Translations under genes and position numbers: made by a program
Virus record (IMG/VR): IMGVR_UViG_3300028925_009492
Location: 1-27,738 of that record
DNA: 27,738 nt
Direction: 5' to 3' (one strand)
From: a virus
Notes under the pieces: generated by a model
Told to the model about the DNA's origin: nothing
Databases searched by the model: none
What the model saw: the letters and a program-made list of their open reading frames with translations, nothing else
Shown: positions 8,401-14,782 of the stretch, piece after piece
Numbering within the stretch: position 1 is the stretch's first letter
Layout of the letters: every line of letters starts with the position of its first letter

Positions 8401-8595
8401 TTACTTACCTAATAGTTGTGTGGAGGAGTCCTCGGAGCCCAACAATGTGGAGGAGGTCTTGGCACGAGCCCGCGTCTTAGCGTTGCGGTCGCGTTTGTTG
8501 TCTACTGCTTTTACGGGGTCTGGCCGTGGGGGCTCAACTACGGTCTTGTTCTCGATCGGAGGTGGGGTCGCTGAAGCTGATGAACCAAATCCCAT
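8401..8595 (-). CDS. Short tandem paralogue 2 (MG...LLGK family), unknown function
   Basis: A 64-residue protein starting MGFGSSASATPPPIE, with a basic segment (DNKRDRNAKTRARAKT), then STLLGSEDSSTQLLGK. LLG occurs twice, once internally and once at the end. The junction to the next gene is again TAACATG, with the LLGK codons supplying TTAGGTAAG ahead of the ATG. The first residues MGFGS match the upstream paralogue, supporting local duplication. Confidence 0.72.
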   Translation of the reverse strand: MGFGSSASATPPPIENKTVVEPPRPDPVKAVDNKRDRNAKTRARAKTSSTLLGSEDSSTQLLGK

Positions 8596-8596
8596 G

Positions 8597-8809
8597 TTAT
8601 GATCCTAGTAGTCTGTTTGTGGGTGGCTTGTCGTCGCTGAGTACGCCCTGTCCACCTGTTTTAATGTTAGCCTGACGGCCCCTGCGGTTGCCGAATTTCT
8701 TCACCGCTGCTGTCTTCGCTTGCTGTACTTCAGCGTCACTCTGCGTAGGCGGAGGTGGCGGGGCGGCAGGTGGCGGTGGCGGTGGTGGAGCTGGTGATCC
8801 GAAGCCCAT
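8597..8809 (-). CDS. Short tandem paralogue 1 (MG...LLGS family), unknown function
   Basis: I chose the start at 8807-8809 (AGGGA upstream), giving 70 residues. An upstream in-frame extension to 8872 would run through the terminator hairpin and its T-run and is rejected. The protein begins MGFGSPAPPPPPP, has a proline-rich stretch, a basic GNRRGRQANIKTGGQG motif and ends NRLLGS. This is the clearest member of the three-gene set. The proline-rich part is probably disordered. Confidence 0.72.
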   Translation of the reverse strand: MGFGSPAPPPPPPPAAPPPPPTQSDAEVQQAKTAAVKKFGNRRGRQANIKTGGQGVLSDDKPPTNRLLGS

Positions 8810-8844
8810 AGCTTTATCCCTGTGACATTTATGCCACTCTACAC

Positions 8845-8880
8845 AAAAAATTACCCAGATGCAATAGCGCATCCGGGTAA
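8845..8880 (-). terminator. Intrinsic terminator downstream of the large terminase gene
   Basis: On the minus strand a 12-bp stem (8851-8880, loop of 6, one G-U pair) is followed immediately by six U residues. On the plus strand the same site has an A-C mismatch and no T-run, so it is oriented for the leftward operon. It separates the terminase genes from the portal unit. Confidence 0.85.
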
Positions 8881-8900
8881 GTTATTCCAACCAAGGAGAG

Positions 8901-10430
8901 TTATGAAAAAACATCGTAGTCCATATCTGTCGCAACCCTACCCCGCCGCCTTCTCATAGTCAAGTTATCTTTACGACTTACCGTCCTGCTGAACGTCGTC
9001 GCCAGCGCGTCTGCCCAATCAGGCGATGCGTAGCCCCGCTTCTTCATCTTGTCCTTAGGCTCCAGCTTGAGCTGCCCCTTGAGGCTGTACTCATACATCG
9101 GCGCACACAGGTCCTCAACCAAGTCCTTCTCGTTCGGCAGCGAGCCTGTCCCGATCCAGTCCCTCATCCGCCCCCACAGCTCCACACGGTGGTTAGCGTA
9201 CATCTCCTTGTCCTGAGCCCCGCCCCCAACCTTAACCTCTATAACCTTATACCCTGTTGCCTTCAACAGATCAGCCACACCGCCCCCAACGCCGTCACCC
9301 TCTATGAACACAGCATCAGGGTTGTAGCGATCTATTGCCCTAGCGCAGTGCTCAGCAAGCTCTACGATGGAGCACTTATCATAACCCTCAAACGCTATTG
9401 ACCTAGCATCTCTGCCCTGTCGGAAGGCCAGCACAGCCTTATCATTCCCGAACCTTGCAGGATCAACGCCCATTAGAAGAGGTGCGCCCGTGTCAGGGTG
9501 TAACTCTCTGTCCATAGCTATCTCTACGTCTCCCCTACCGATGAACTGGTAGTCGCCTTGGCGTGGGAACTGGCCGTATACCTCGACTCTAGCCTGATCG
9601 CTGTCTTCTCCATACTGCCGTATGATGTTGTTGTACAGCGTCTGGTCATTCTCCACGACTGTGCGCGCGTCAATGTTCTGACTGTTCCAAGCAGCACGGT
9701 TGCCGTGGAAGCACTCGAAGAACTCACCGCTAGGGTTACGTGGATTGCTGATGGCGATCCAGAACCTGTGCACTGTCTTGTCTGTGAAGTAGCCTTGCGT
9801 CACTGGCCATATACAAGATGCTATGCCGGATGCCTCGTCGAACAGCACAGCCATGCCGCGTTGGCTATGCACACCAGCGAATGCATCGGGGGACTCCTCG
9901 GACCACAGCCGCGCCTGTATGTACCAGTAGGCCGAGTCAAACTGCGTCGTCTTCTTGAGGCTGTCCACCAGCCAGTCAGCTGGACGCAGGGACATAGCGT
10001 TATGCTCGAACCAACGTGAGTTGATTGACATGGTTGCCCACTTGCGTATCTCAGGGAACGTGGTGGATTTGAGCTGCTGCTCGGTATTCGCGCTGACGAT
10101 GACCGTACTGGCCGGTATGGTACTGAACAGCCAGATGGCCACCCAAGCCAAGAACGCTGATTTACCTATGCCGCGCCCAGATGCGCGTGCCATCTGCATC
10201 AGCTCAGGGTCGATGTCGTTGGCGACCCTACTGCGGTTGGCAACAATATGGTCCCTTATCTCTGTAAGCGCCTGTATCTGCCATTCTCTGGGTTTATCGA
10301 AATTCTCAAGCGGGCCACCCGGTACGCCCCAAGGGAAGGCGAACATCACAAACGCCAACGGATCGTCGGCAAGCTCCAGTATCTTAAGGATAAGTTGTTG
10401 TTCTTGTGCAGCTGGTTGTACTTTCGGCAT
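8901..10430 (-). CDS. terL: Terminase large subunit
   Basis: 509 residues, the usual length for a TerL packaging motor. The ATPase domain shows Walker A GRGIGKS (about residue 84) and Walker B MAVLFDEAS (about residue 193). The C-terminal RNase H-like nuclease shows GVDPARFGNDKAV (first Asp), FIEGDGVGGGVADLL and SPDWADALA. All motif positions look intact, so packaging activity is expected. It uses the portal as docking site and the small subunit for DNA recognition. The ribosome binding site before the ATG is weak (A/T-rich with GAAAG). A 139-bp G/C-rich gap separates it from the gene upstream. Confidence 0.95.
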   Translation of the reverse strand: MPKVQPAAQEQQLILKILELADDPLAFVMFAFPWGVPGGPLENFDKPREWQIQALTEIRDHIVANRSRVANDIDPELMQMARASGRGIGKSAFLAWVAIWLFSTIPASTVIVSANTEQQLKSTTFPEIRKWATMSINSRWFEHNAMSLRPADWLVDSLKKTTQFDSAYWYIQARLWSEESPDAFAGVHSQRGMAVLFDEASGIASCIWPVTQGYFTDKTVHRFWIAISNPRNPSGEFFECFHGNRAAWNSQNIDARTVVENDQTLYNNIIRQYGEDSDQARVEVYGQFPRQGDYQFIGRGDVEIAMDRELHPDTGAPLLMGVDPARFGNDKAVLAFRQGRDARSIAFEGYDKCSIVELAEHCARAIDRYNPDAVFIEGDGVGGGVADLLKATGYKVIEVKVGGGAQDKEMYANHRVELWGRMRDWIGTGSLPNEKDLVEDLCAPMYEYSLKGQLKLEPKDKMKKRGYASPDWADALATTFSRTVSRKDNLTMRRRRGRVATDMDYDVFS

Positions 10431-10569
10431 AAAAAACTTTCAAAAAATATTTAAATAAACTGTCCGGGTCAGGTCCATATCCCATGCGCCAGCCTCAGGC
10501 CTCGGGGTACCCCCGTGCCACCCCCCCGGTCTAGGCTAAGTCATTGAAACCTAACACCCTTCCAGCTTT
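10431..10569. other. Intergenic region between small-terminase candidate and terL, with palindrome
   Basis: There is no gene here. It holds a 10-bp palindrome GGGGTACCCC (10504-10513), G/C-rich tracts on each side, one copy of the TAAGTCATTGA motif (10537-10547) and, touching it, CCTAACACCCT (10550-10560). Just outside the terminase pair, this is a plausible packaging or regulatory site; nothing proves it. Confidence 0.5.
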
Positions 10570-10950
10570 TCAGCCCAATACCTCAAATCCATCATCATCA
10601 TCAGGTTCAAGCGTTTCAGGTGTTAGGGTGTCTGGCTCAGCTACGTGTTCGATGATAGGTCCAAGCGTCTCAGGTGTTAGGGTGTTAGTGGTGATGTCCT
10701 TCAGCCTGTTGCTTGCTTGCTCTAGTGCCAAGCCAAGGTCGACCACATTCACGTTAGCTGTCACGTCGATCGCCGATGGCATTACCTTCGCAACTAGCTG
10801 GATAAAGAGTGGTAGGGTTTTAGGGTCGTCAGCGAGAGACGCGAGCCACCTGCCTCCACCTTTGTGCCTAAATGCCCACTCAACCTCCTCGCGAATAGAC
10901 TTCATATCCTTGCGGTGTTTGAGTGGTGGCGGTGCGCCTCTTCGTGCCAT
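10570..10950 (-). CDS. Terminase small subunit candidate
   Basis: A 126-residue protein beginning with a basic MARRGAPPPLKHRKD segment, then helical REEVEWAFRHKGGGRWLAS and FIQLVAKVMPSAIDV, and ending in an acidic tail. The tail contains a duplicated TLTPETL-(G/E)-P element, encoded by copies of a sequence containing GGTGTTAGGG, and a run of Asp. It is the first gene of the late operon and lies directly upstream of terL, the standard place for the DNA-recognition subunit. The family is not recognised from motif alone, so the role rests on position. Confidence 0.6.
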   Translation of the reverse strand: MARRGAPPPLKHRKDMKSIREEVEWAFRHKGGGRWLASLADDPKTLPLFIQLVAKVMPSAIDVTANVNVVDLGLALEQASNRLKDITTNTLTPETLGPIIEHVAEPDTLTPETLEPDDDDGFEVLG

Positions 10951-11182
10951 GCTGCGTTACCTAAGTTGTTGAGCTGATTTATGATGCATTATCAATCAAG
11001 CCATAACAGTGCGGCAATACCTTATATATAGGCGCTATTTGAGGCACTCGCTGTAAGCCCCCGCCCAAGCCAAAAAGCCAACCTCTTCAATTAATGCATA
11101 ACCATGCCTCAGAACAGAGATACGCGCTGGTGGTGCCTCTGCGAGCGCTACAGACTATCGGTGCCAAATAAGGGCCCTAATG

Positions 11183-11347
11183 TTTCCGCCATTGTGCTCA
11201 CTGAGTGGCTTAAAACCGCGATCAATAAAGTGTGTAAGTCATTGATATCCCTGCACAAAATAGGCGTTTTACAACTTCCCAAGAGACTGAATGTGCCCCA
11301 AATCCAGCGTTTCAGCACACCGACATCGGCAGTTTTCCGCCATTGTG
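11183..11347 (+). repeat. Direct repeat pair TTTCCGCCATTGTG
   Basis: The 14-bp sequence occurs at 11183-11196 and 11334-11347, 151 bp apart, both in the same orientation inside the divergent control region. Placed upstream of the candidate early promoter, the pair could be a regulator binding site that loops DNA. The exact match is directly seen; the role is inferred. Confidence 0.6.
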
Positions 11348-11367
11348 AGATTAGTTTTACATGACAC

Positions 11368-11396
11368 TTGATAACCGATAATAAATACCCCATATT
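11368..11396 (+). promoter_or_regulatory. Candidate rightward early promoter
   Basis: TTGATA (11368-11373) and CATATT (11391-11396) are separated by 17 bp, giving 5/6 and 4/6 matches to the sigma-70 consensus. Transcription would begin near 11403, just before the structured leader. An overlapping alternative is TTTACA (11356-11361) with GATAAT (11377-11382), at a shorter 15-bp spacing. Confidence 0.4.
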
Positions 11397-11419
11397 ATGG
11401 TCAAGGCCACACCGGCTGC

Positions 11420-11519
11420 CCCGTTAAAAAACGGGAAACCTCAGCCCAGCTGAGTAACCCGCTTCCTGCCTCGCCGAGTAGAGATGGAAGCGCCTCACAA
11501 ACATAGAGGCATCAAGCGG
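11420..11519 (+). ncRNA. Structured early-operon leader RNA upstream of the ribozyme
   Basis: Several stems can be drawn: CCCGTT-AAAA-AACGGG (11420-11435); CTCAGC-CCA-GCTGAG (11440-11454), which can be extended by an outer CGGG/CCCG pair; GCTTCC/GGAAGC enclosing about 19 nt (11461-11501); and GCCTC/GAGGC around a 9-nt loop. The density of short perfect stems in about 100 nt suggests functional RNA. GTAACC at 11454-11459 can also pair with GGTTAC at 11531-11536, which would break stem I of the ribozyme and might regulate it. Family unknown. Confidence 0.5.
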
Positions 11520-11578
11520 ATATAGTCTGAGGTTACAAACCTCACTGATGAGACATAACAATGCCGAAACTAACAACC
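11518..11578 (+). ncRNA. Type III hammerhead ribozyme (self-cleaving)
   Basis: All conserved core parts are present in the right order. The cleavage triplet GUC is at 11525-11527. Stem I (11528-11534 with 11538-11544) has seven Watson-Crick pairs and an ACA loop. CUGAUGA lies at 11545-11551. Stem II (11552-11556 with 11561-11565) begins with the canonical G-C pair, has one A-C mismatch and an AACA loop. GAAA lies at 11566-11569. Stem III forms from UAGU (11523-11526) with ACUA (11569-11572) and may be extended by GG/CC further out. Stem III is open-ended, which makes it type III. Cleavage after C11527 would leave the early mRNA with a 5' hairpin about 65 nt before the first start codon. Hammerheads are known in phage genomes; the structure here is read by hand. 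Confidence 0.82.
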
Positions 11579-11591
11579 AAGGAATAGCCTG

Positions 11592-11681
11592 ATGAAACAC
11601 ATCCCTATATTTGCTGCCTACGCAATCGCCGGAACATCGGCTGTCGGTTACTACTTCATCTTCTCTATGTTAGCGTCATGA
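11592..11681 (+). CDS. 29-residue single-helix membrane peptide, first early gene
   Basis: The ATG at 11592 has AAGGAATAG upstream. The 29-residue frame begins MKHIPIFAAYAIAGTSAVGY and is hydrophobic through to the end, with a basic start, so one membrane helix is likely. Its stop overlaps the next start (ATGA at 11678-11681). It is the first gene after the hammerhead ribozyme. No family is recognised; it is likely real because of the coupling and ribosome binding site. Confidence 0.6.
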   Translation: MKHIPIFAAYAIAGTSAVGYYFIFSMLAS

Positions 11682-11926
11682 TCAAATACACCAAGCGCCC
11701 AAACATTGAGACGCTTCGCAGACGTTGCCGGGATGACAGAGACATCATCAACACCATCCGTCACGAATATACCAACTACAGCAAGGTTCAAGACGCTGTG
11801 TACGCCAGTGAGGACGCTGTGGCGATATTCCGCACGTTTTTCCACAGTGTTGTTGCACTGGACAAGAACCTCGGTTCTGAGGCTGCTGCCCAGTTCGGAA
11901 ACCATATCAAAGGATTAGCCAAATGA
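11678..11926 (+). CDS. Small early protein of unknown function, ends GLAK
   Basis: 82 residues, basic N-terminus (KRPNIETLRRRCRDDRD), otherwise helical. The C-terminal GLAK codons contain AAGGA, which is the ribosome binding site of the next gene, and the stop overlaps its start (ATGA). The same AAGGATTAGCCAAATGAT string ends the next gene as well. No known family. Confidence 0.75.
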   Translation: MIKYTKRPNIETLRRRCRDDRDIINTIRHEYTNYSKVQDAVYASEDAVAIFRTFFHSVVALDKNLGSEAAAQFGNHIKGLAK

Positions 11927-12156
11927 TTAGACCTGATATTACAGAGACCACGATCGCAGATTATGCTGAGTTAGATAACCAGTTGTTTCGTTTCCTCTTC
12001 ATATGCGATCTCTGCGAAGTGACTGTACCAGAGTTTGACAACGACACAGACGCTAGAGCGTTGGTCAACAGCACGGAGTATCACCTCAACTGCTGGTCTG
12101 GCACCCGATCGCACGATGGACAAGGTAACCGCATCAACGAAGGATTAGCCAAATGA
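11923..12156 (+). CDS. Small early protein of unknown function, ends GLAK
   Basis: 77 residues with a CDLC pair near residues 28-31 and a third Cys near 58. It is acidic overall. It begins by ATGA overlap with the previous gene and ends with the same 18-base string (12140-12157) as that gene. The two proteins are otherwise unrelated in sequence, so the shared end probably reflects selection on, or copying of, the ribosome binding site. Confidence 0.75.
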   Translation: MIRPDITETTIADYAELDNQLFRFLFICDLCEVTVPEFDNDTDARALVNSTEYHLNCWSGTRSHDGQGNRINEGLAK

Positions 12157-12356
12157 TCGCTCAAAACAAAGTCACCACCAACACCACACTGACCCTCAGC
12201 TACGACGAGCTGGACGATCTGACGCACGCAGTAAGCAAAGCAGTGTTTCACATGAAGAAAGAGCGGTTAACTTGCAGCGCTGGATTTGCTTCTGAGCTGC
12301 TTGATGTATTAGTAGCGGCTCAGGATGAAGCAAAGATAGTGGGAGCAGACAAATGA
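12153..12356 (+). CDS. Small early protein of unknown function
   Basis: A 67-residue, mostly helical, mixed-charge protein (YDELDDLTHAVSKAVFH; ELLDVLVAAQDEAK). It is coupled to both neighbours by ATGA overlaps (12153 and 12353). No family recognised. Confidence 0.75.
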   Translation: MIAQNKVTTNTTLTLSYDELDDLTHAVSKAVFHMKKERLTCSAGFASELLDVLVAAQDEAKIVGADK

Positions 12357-12679
12357 TGAAACCTACACAAGGCTGTTTTGCTAACCGTTGCGGATACACC
12401 GATGTTCACCCTTTCGAGGTCGTGAGGATCGTTTCTGATAAATGCATAGAGGTCCGCGCGATGGACACCAGCGACAATAAAACGAAGTTGGACTTCCACG
12501 TCGGCGGTTTTTCCGCTCACTGCTCAAATCAAAAGGATCAATCATACGACTTCACAAGCAACCCGGATAATCAAACCATAAAGGTCCGTCTGCACAAGGA
12601 TACATGGTGGCGCTCAAAACACGGTGAGCGGTTCTATATAGCAGAGGCACCACGCAAATTTCACGACTACAACTTCTGA
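12353..12679 (+). CDS. Conserved-type small phage protein of unknown function
   Basis: 108 residues. The pattern of YTDVHPFEVV near residues 15-24, a GFSAH segment, then an IKVRLHKDTWW segment and a C-terminal F-H-D-Y-N-F resembles a widespread small phage or plasmid protein family I cannot name. It is beta-rich in appearance. The ATG at 12353 overlaps the previous stop; a second ATG follows directly. Confidence 0.75.
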   Translation: MMKPTQGCFANRCGYTDVHPFEVVRIVSDKCIEVRAMDTSDNKTKLDFHVGGFSAHCSNQKDQSYDFTSNPDNQTIKVRLHKDTWWRSKHGERFYIAEAPRKFHDYNF

Positions 12680-12707
12680 TACCCAACCAACCAAGAGGAA
12701 CGGCAAT

Positions 12708-13016
12708 ATGATTAATGAAAACAAGCTCGACGAGATTGCAATGGATTACGCGATCGAAATACGGCGTGAAATTAAGGACCATGGTGGTGAAGAAACCGAG
12801 TTAGCGCACGAGTACGCTGACGGTTCTGAGTGGGCCATCTATTACCACAAAGCCCATGAGTTATGCCGCGAGTGTGATGTCACCAGCGGCGAAGACGGCT
12901 TGCGCGATGGAGGTGAGCCCCTCGCGGGATGGAGTTACGACACGATGGCAACGACTATTGCCTATTGGGAATTAAACACGCGCATTCTTTTGGCGCTTTC
13001 CGACATGGAGGATTGA
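12708..13016 (+). CDS. Acidic early protein of unknown function
   Basis: 102 residues, strongly acidic, starting MINENKLDEIAMDYAIEIRR with AGAGGA upstream. It contains YADGSEWAIYYHKAHELC near residue 36-53, a pattern common in hypothetical phage early proteins. The acidity would fit a DNA mimic, but there is no motif to support one. Confidence 0.75.
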   Translation: MINENKLDEIAMDYAIEIRREIKDHGGEETELAHEYADGSEWAIYYHKAHELCRECDVTSGEDGLRDGGEPLAGWSYDTMATTIAYWELNTRILLALSDMED

Positions 13017-13017
13017 T

Positions 13018-13242
13018 ATGGCTACTTGCTTAACGCTATCAGATGGAACGTGGTGCCTAGTAGAGCCCAAGCCCGACAACCCGCGCACGGATCACAGGGT
13101 CTTCCGGCATGGCAAGCACGGGGGTTACGACTGGGCGCACTACTCAGACGTGGATACTAACGGACCTAGAGCCCGTTGGTACGGTTGGGGGTCACCAGAA
13201 CTACCCGAAACAATGTTAGCAAATTCGGAGGCAGCGTCATGA
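13018..13242 (+). CDS. Small early protein of unknown function
   Basis: 74 residues, rich in Trp, His and Gly (GGYDWAHYSDVD; ARWYGWGSP), which suggests a small beta fold. GGAGG from the end of the previous gene forms its ribosome binding site. Its end overlaps the next start (ATGA). Confidence 0.72.
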   Translation: MATCLTLSDGTWCLVEPKPDNPRTDHRVFRHGKHGGYDWAHYSDVDTNGPRARWYGWGSPELPETMLANSEAAS

Positions 13243-13421
13243 TCGGTAACAAACAGGAATGGGCGGCGCAGTTCGTTAAAGCTGGCGCAAATTTAAACGC
13301 CGTCAATCGTGAATTAATATGCTGCGGGATACAAGCCAGCAACCCAGAAGAGGCTAGGGCTGTACGTAGTGAATTTATAAGACAAACGCTTGACGCTAAC
13401 GACGAGGGATTTACGATATGA
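13239..13421 (+). CDS. Small early protein of unknown function
   Basis: I chose ATG 13239, which overlaps the previous TGA, giving 60 residues beginning MIGNKQEWAAQFVKAGANLN. An upstream in-frame start is not needed. It is helical with a CC pair near residue 28 and ends by ATGA overlap with the next gene. No family recognised. Confidence 0.7.
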   Translation: MIGNKQEWAAQFVKAGANLNAVNRELICCGIQASNPEEARAVRSEFIRQTLDANDEGFTI

Positions 13422-13636
13422 AAACATTCAAAGCAACGAACTGCCTCCCCTACAGCGCGTGGTACGACTGGCAAGAAACAGGGTTTGACTTCAGAGTACG
13501 CAACCCAGACATGACGCTGGACCAAATCGCTACTGCTGCTGACCTGTTTGCAATGGATGCCGCTGGGTTGGGCGCGCATGACGGGGTTTATGCCGCACGG
13601 CGCAACGCCTTCATGGAGGGTGTGCACGATGCTTAA
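13418..13636 (+). CDS. Small early protein of unknown function
   Basis: 72 residues starting MKTFKATNCLPYSAWYDWQE. The start overlaps the previous stop. It has an aromatic N-terminal half and an Ala-rich helical C-terminal half. Its last codons carry GGAGG for the following gene, which starts 8 nt before this stop. Confidence 0.72.
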   Translation: MKTFKATNCLPYSAWYDWQETGFDFRVRNPDMTLDQIATAADLFAMDAAGLGAHDGVYAARRNAFMEGVHDA

Positions 13637-13877
13637 CTCAGAACCGAAATCATGGATGGAGTTGTCAATGTTCGATTATAAACCGACAAGCAAACGGTAC
13701 GCTAAGGCGGTCGCTCACTGGGTCCACCTGAATGATGAGGCGCAGCACATAGGCAGCGGACATCGGCGTGTGTGGGCTGTTGTGGGCCGCAAATGGGTGT
13801 ACTTAGCCAACCGCGAGGACCGTCAGCGTATCAGGGTCTCAACATGGAACGAAATATTGAAGAAAGAAATCAAATGA
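13629..13877 (+). CDS. Small early protein of unknown function
   Basis: 82 residues from ATG 13629 (GGAGG 9 nt upstream). It is basic and contains KPTSKRYAKAVAHWVHL and WAVVGRKWVYLANREDRQRI, a basic, aromatic pattern that could bind nucleic acid, though no named domain is seen. The frame overlaps the previous gene by 8 nt and the next by ATGA. Confidence 0.7.
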   Translation: MLNSEPKSWMELSMFDYKPTSKRYAKAVAHWVHLNDEAQHIGSGHRRVWAVVGRKWVYLANREDRQRIRVSTWNEILKKEIK

Positions 13878-14149
13878 AGATAATCACCATCGAGAAATCG
13901 GCGATCGATCGGTTCTGTAAATCATGGCCTTGTCACGGTTTTCCTGACGATCTCGATTTGATCGTATTTGCGACAAGCAACAACGGCGATCTAGTGGACC
14001 TTGAACTGTGCGATGATCGGGATAATGTAATCACATGGAGCATGACGAGCGGCGCAATGTTAGCACTACTTGATGATGCAGAAGAGAATGCAATTAGTCA
14101 GCCCATGCCGCCGGGTTGCTTGCCAATCCATTACGTTTTAACCGTATAA
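13874..14149 (+). CDS. Conserved-type small phage protein of unknown function
   Basis: 91 residues, starting MKIITIEKSAIDRFCKSWPC. The IEK.A.DRF...WPCHG.PD arrangement followed by NGDLVDLEL is one I associate with small hypothetical phage proteins; no function is known. The ATGA overlap with the previous gene supports the start; a longer in-frame version beginning at 13772 is rejected. Confidence 0.72.
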   Translation: MKIITIEKSAIDRFCKSWPCHGFPDDLDLIVFATSNNGDLVDLELCDDRDNVITWSMTSGAMLALLDDAEENAISQPMPPGCLPIHYVLTV

Positions 14150-14165
14150 CCAAGGAAACAATCAA

Positions 14166-14276
14166 ATGAAAACAGCACTAGACACGATAGCATTCGTCGC
14201 GATCCTATGTGGCATGGTCACGCTATTGACATTTGCAGCGGCATTCACTGATATAATAATGCCACTGATGAGTTAA
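14166..14276 (+). CDS. 36-residue membrane peptide
   Basis: AAGGA precedes ATG 14166. The frame starts MKTALDTIAFVAILCGMVTL and continues hydrophobic, giving one or two short membrane helices. It is the first of a run of small membrane-protein genes to 14952. Function unknown. Confidence 0.6.
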   Translation: MKTALDTIAFVAILCGMVTLLTFAAAFTDIIMPLMS

Positions 14277-14350
14277 GTTATTTAAATAGGTGCGCTGGGT
14301 TGGGGGGATCAGCGTACTCATTTTGAACAACTTGATCTAAGGTAAAGACA

Positions 14351-14587
14351 ATGGATAAAGACAGGCTTTCTTGGCTCAGTAAATGGGGCGGCACGATATG
14401 TACATGCTTAGCGGTATCACTACGATCGTTTGAGGGTATGCTAGGGCCCGATTTAATACTCTCAGTCATGGGGGTACTACTGTGGGCATATACTGCGATA
14501 CATACGAAGGACACGGCGCTGCTGGTGATCAACCTTGTGGTGCTGGGTTTACTACTTGGCGGGATGTACCGCTTTTTCTTAATTTAA
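14351..14587 (+). CDS. Small membrane protein, two to three helices
   Basis: 78 residues. Hydrophobic segments are seen near residues 15-24, 34-50 (LILSVMGVLLWAYTAI) and 57-72 (LLVINLVVLGLLLGG). The start MDKDRLSWLSKWGG is charged. AAGG lies upstream. No family recognised; a holin-like or host-membrane role is only possible. Confidence 0.68.
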   Translation: MDKDRLSWLSKWGGTICTCLAVSLRSFEGMLGPDLILSVMGVLLWAYTAIHTKDTALLVINLVVLGLLLGGMYRFFLI

Positions 14588-14597
14588 AGGAATTGAT

Positions 14598-14693
14598 ATG
14601 AATACAAACATCGTAATGTTGTTGCTGTCGTTGCTTTGCGTAGCGGTCGCGACTGGCATAGTATACTTGATAGTGGGAGGGGTTGTGATATGA
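14598..14693 (+). CDS. 31-residue single-helix membrane peptide
   Basis: The ATG at 14598 has AAAGGAATTGAT upstream. The whole peptide is hydrophobic apart from the first four residues. The stop overlaps the start of the next peptide (ATGA). Function unknown. Confidence 0.6.
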   Translation: MNTNIVMLLLSLLCVAVATGIVYLIVGGVVI

Positions 14694-14782
14694 AGGACCC
14701 AGTAATTCAATTTCTTGCGGTGTGCGCGATTGGCGTCCTACTATCCATATGCATCTCGCTATTCTGGGGCATACTATCATGA
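14690..14782 (+). CDS. 30-residue single-helix membrane peptide
   Basis: MKDPVIQFLAVCAIGVLLSI then SLFWGILS; one membrane helix with charged start. GGGAGGGG upstream is a ribosome binding site inside the previous gene. Both ends are ATGA overlaps. Confidence 0.6.
   Translation: MKDPVIQFLAVCAIGVLLSICISLFWGILS

Larger units (their letters stand above)
10951..11591. promoter_or_regulatory. Divergent control region between late (leftward) and early (rightward) genes
   Basis: About 640 bp with no convincing gene. Two ORFs of about 80 codons on opposite strands cover the same bases; neither has a ribosome binding site or protein-like composition. The region contains a TATATATA tract (about 11023-11030) that could be part of a leftward promoter, a 14-bp direct repeat (11183-11196 and 11334-11347), one TAAGTCATTGA copy (11235-11245), a rightward promoter candidate near 11368-11396, and the structured leader and ribozyme listed separately. 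Confidence 0.65.

Noticed and set aside
8810-8872. N-terminal extension of the 8597-8809 gene to a start at 8872
   Set aside because: It would translate the terminator hairpin and T-run and give an odd Cys/Trp-rich leader; the internal ATG has a better ribosome binding site and matches the paralogue starts.
9558-10458. Plus-strand ORFs of 153 and 167 codons opposite terL
   Set aside because: They are shadows of a gene with intact ATPase and nuclease motifs.
11104-11393. Opposed ORFs of 86 (+) and 81 (-) codons in the divergent region
   Set aside because: They cover the same bases, have no ribosome binding site, no coupling and unconvincing composition. The region has repeats and promoter-like sequences instead.
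11588-11605. A second CUGAUGA followed by AAAC at the first early start codon
   Set aside because: No stem I hairpin, no cleavage triplet and no stem II fit. It arises from the TGATGAAAC start region by chance.
13166-13627. 153-codon minus-strand ORF opposite the early operon
   Set aside because: It runs antisense to several coupled, ribosome-binding-site-supported genes and has no protein-like motif.
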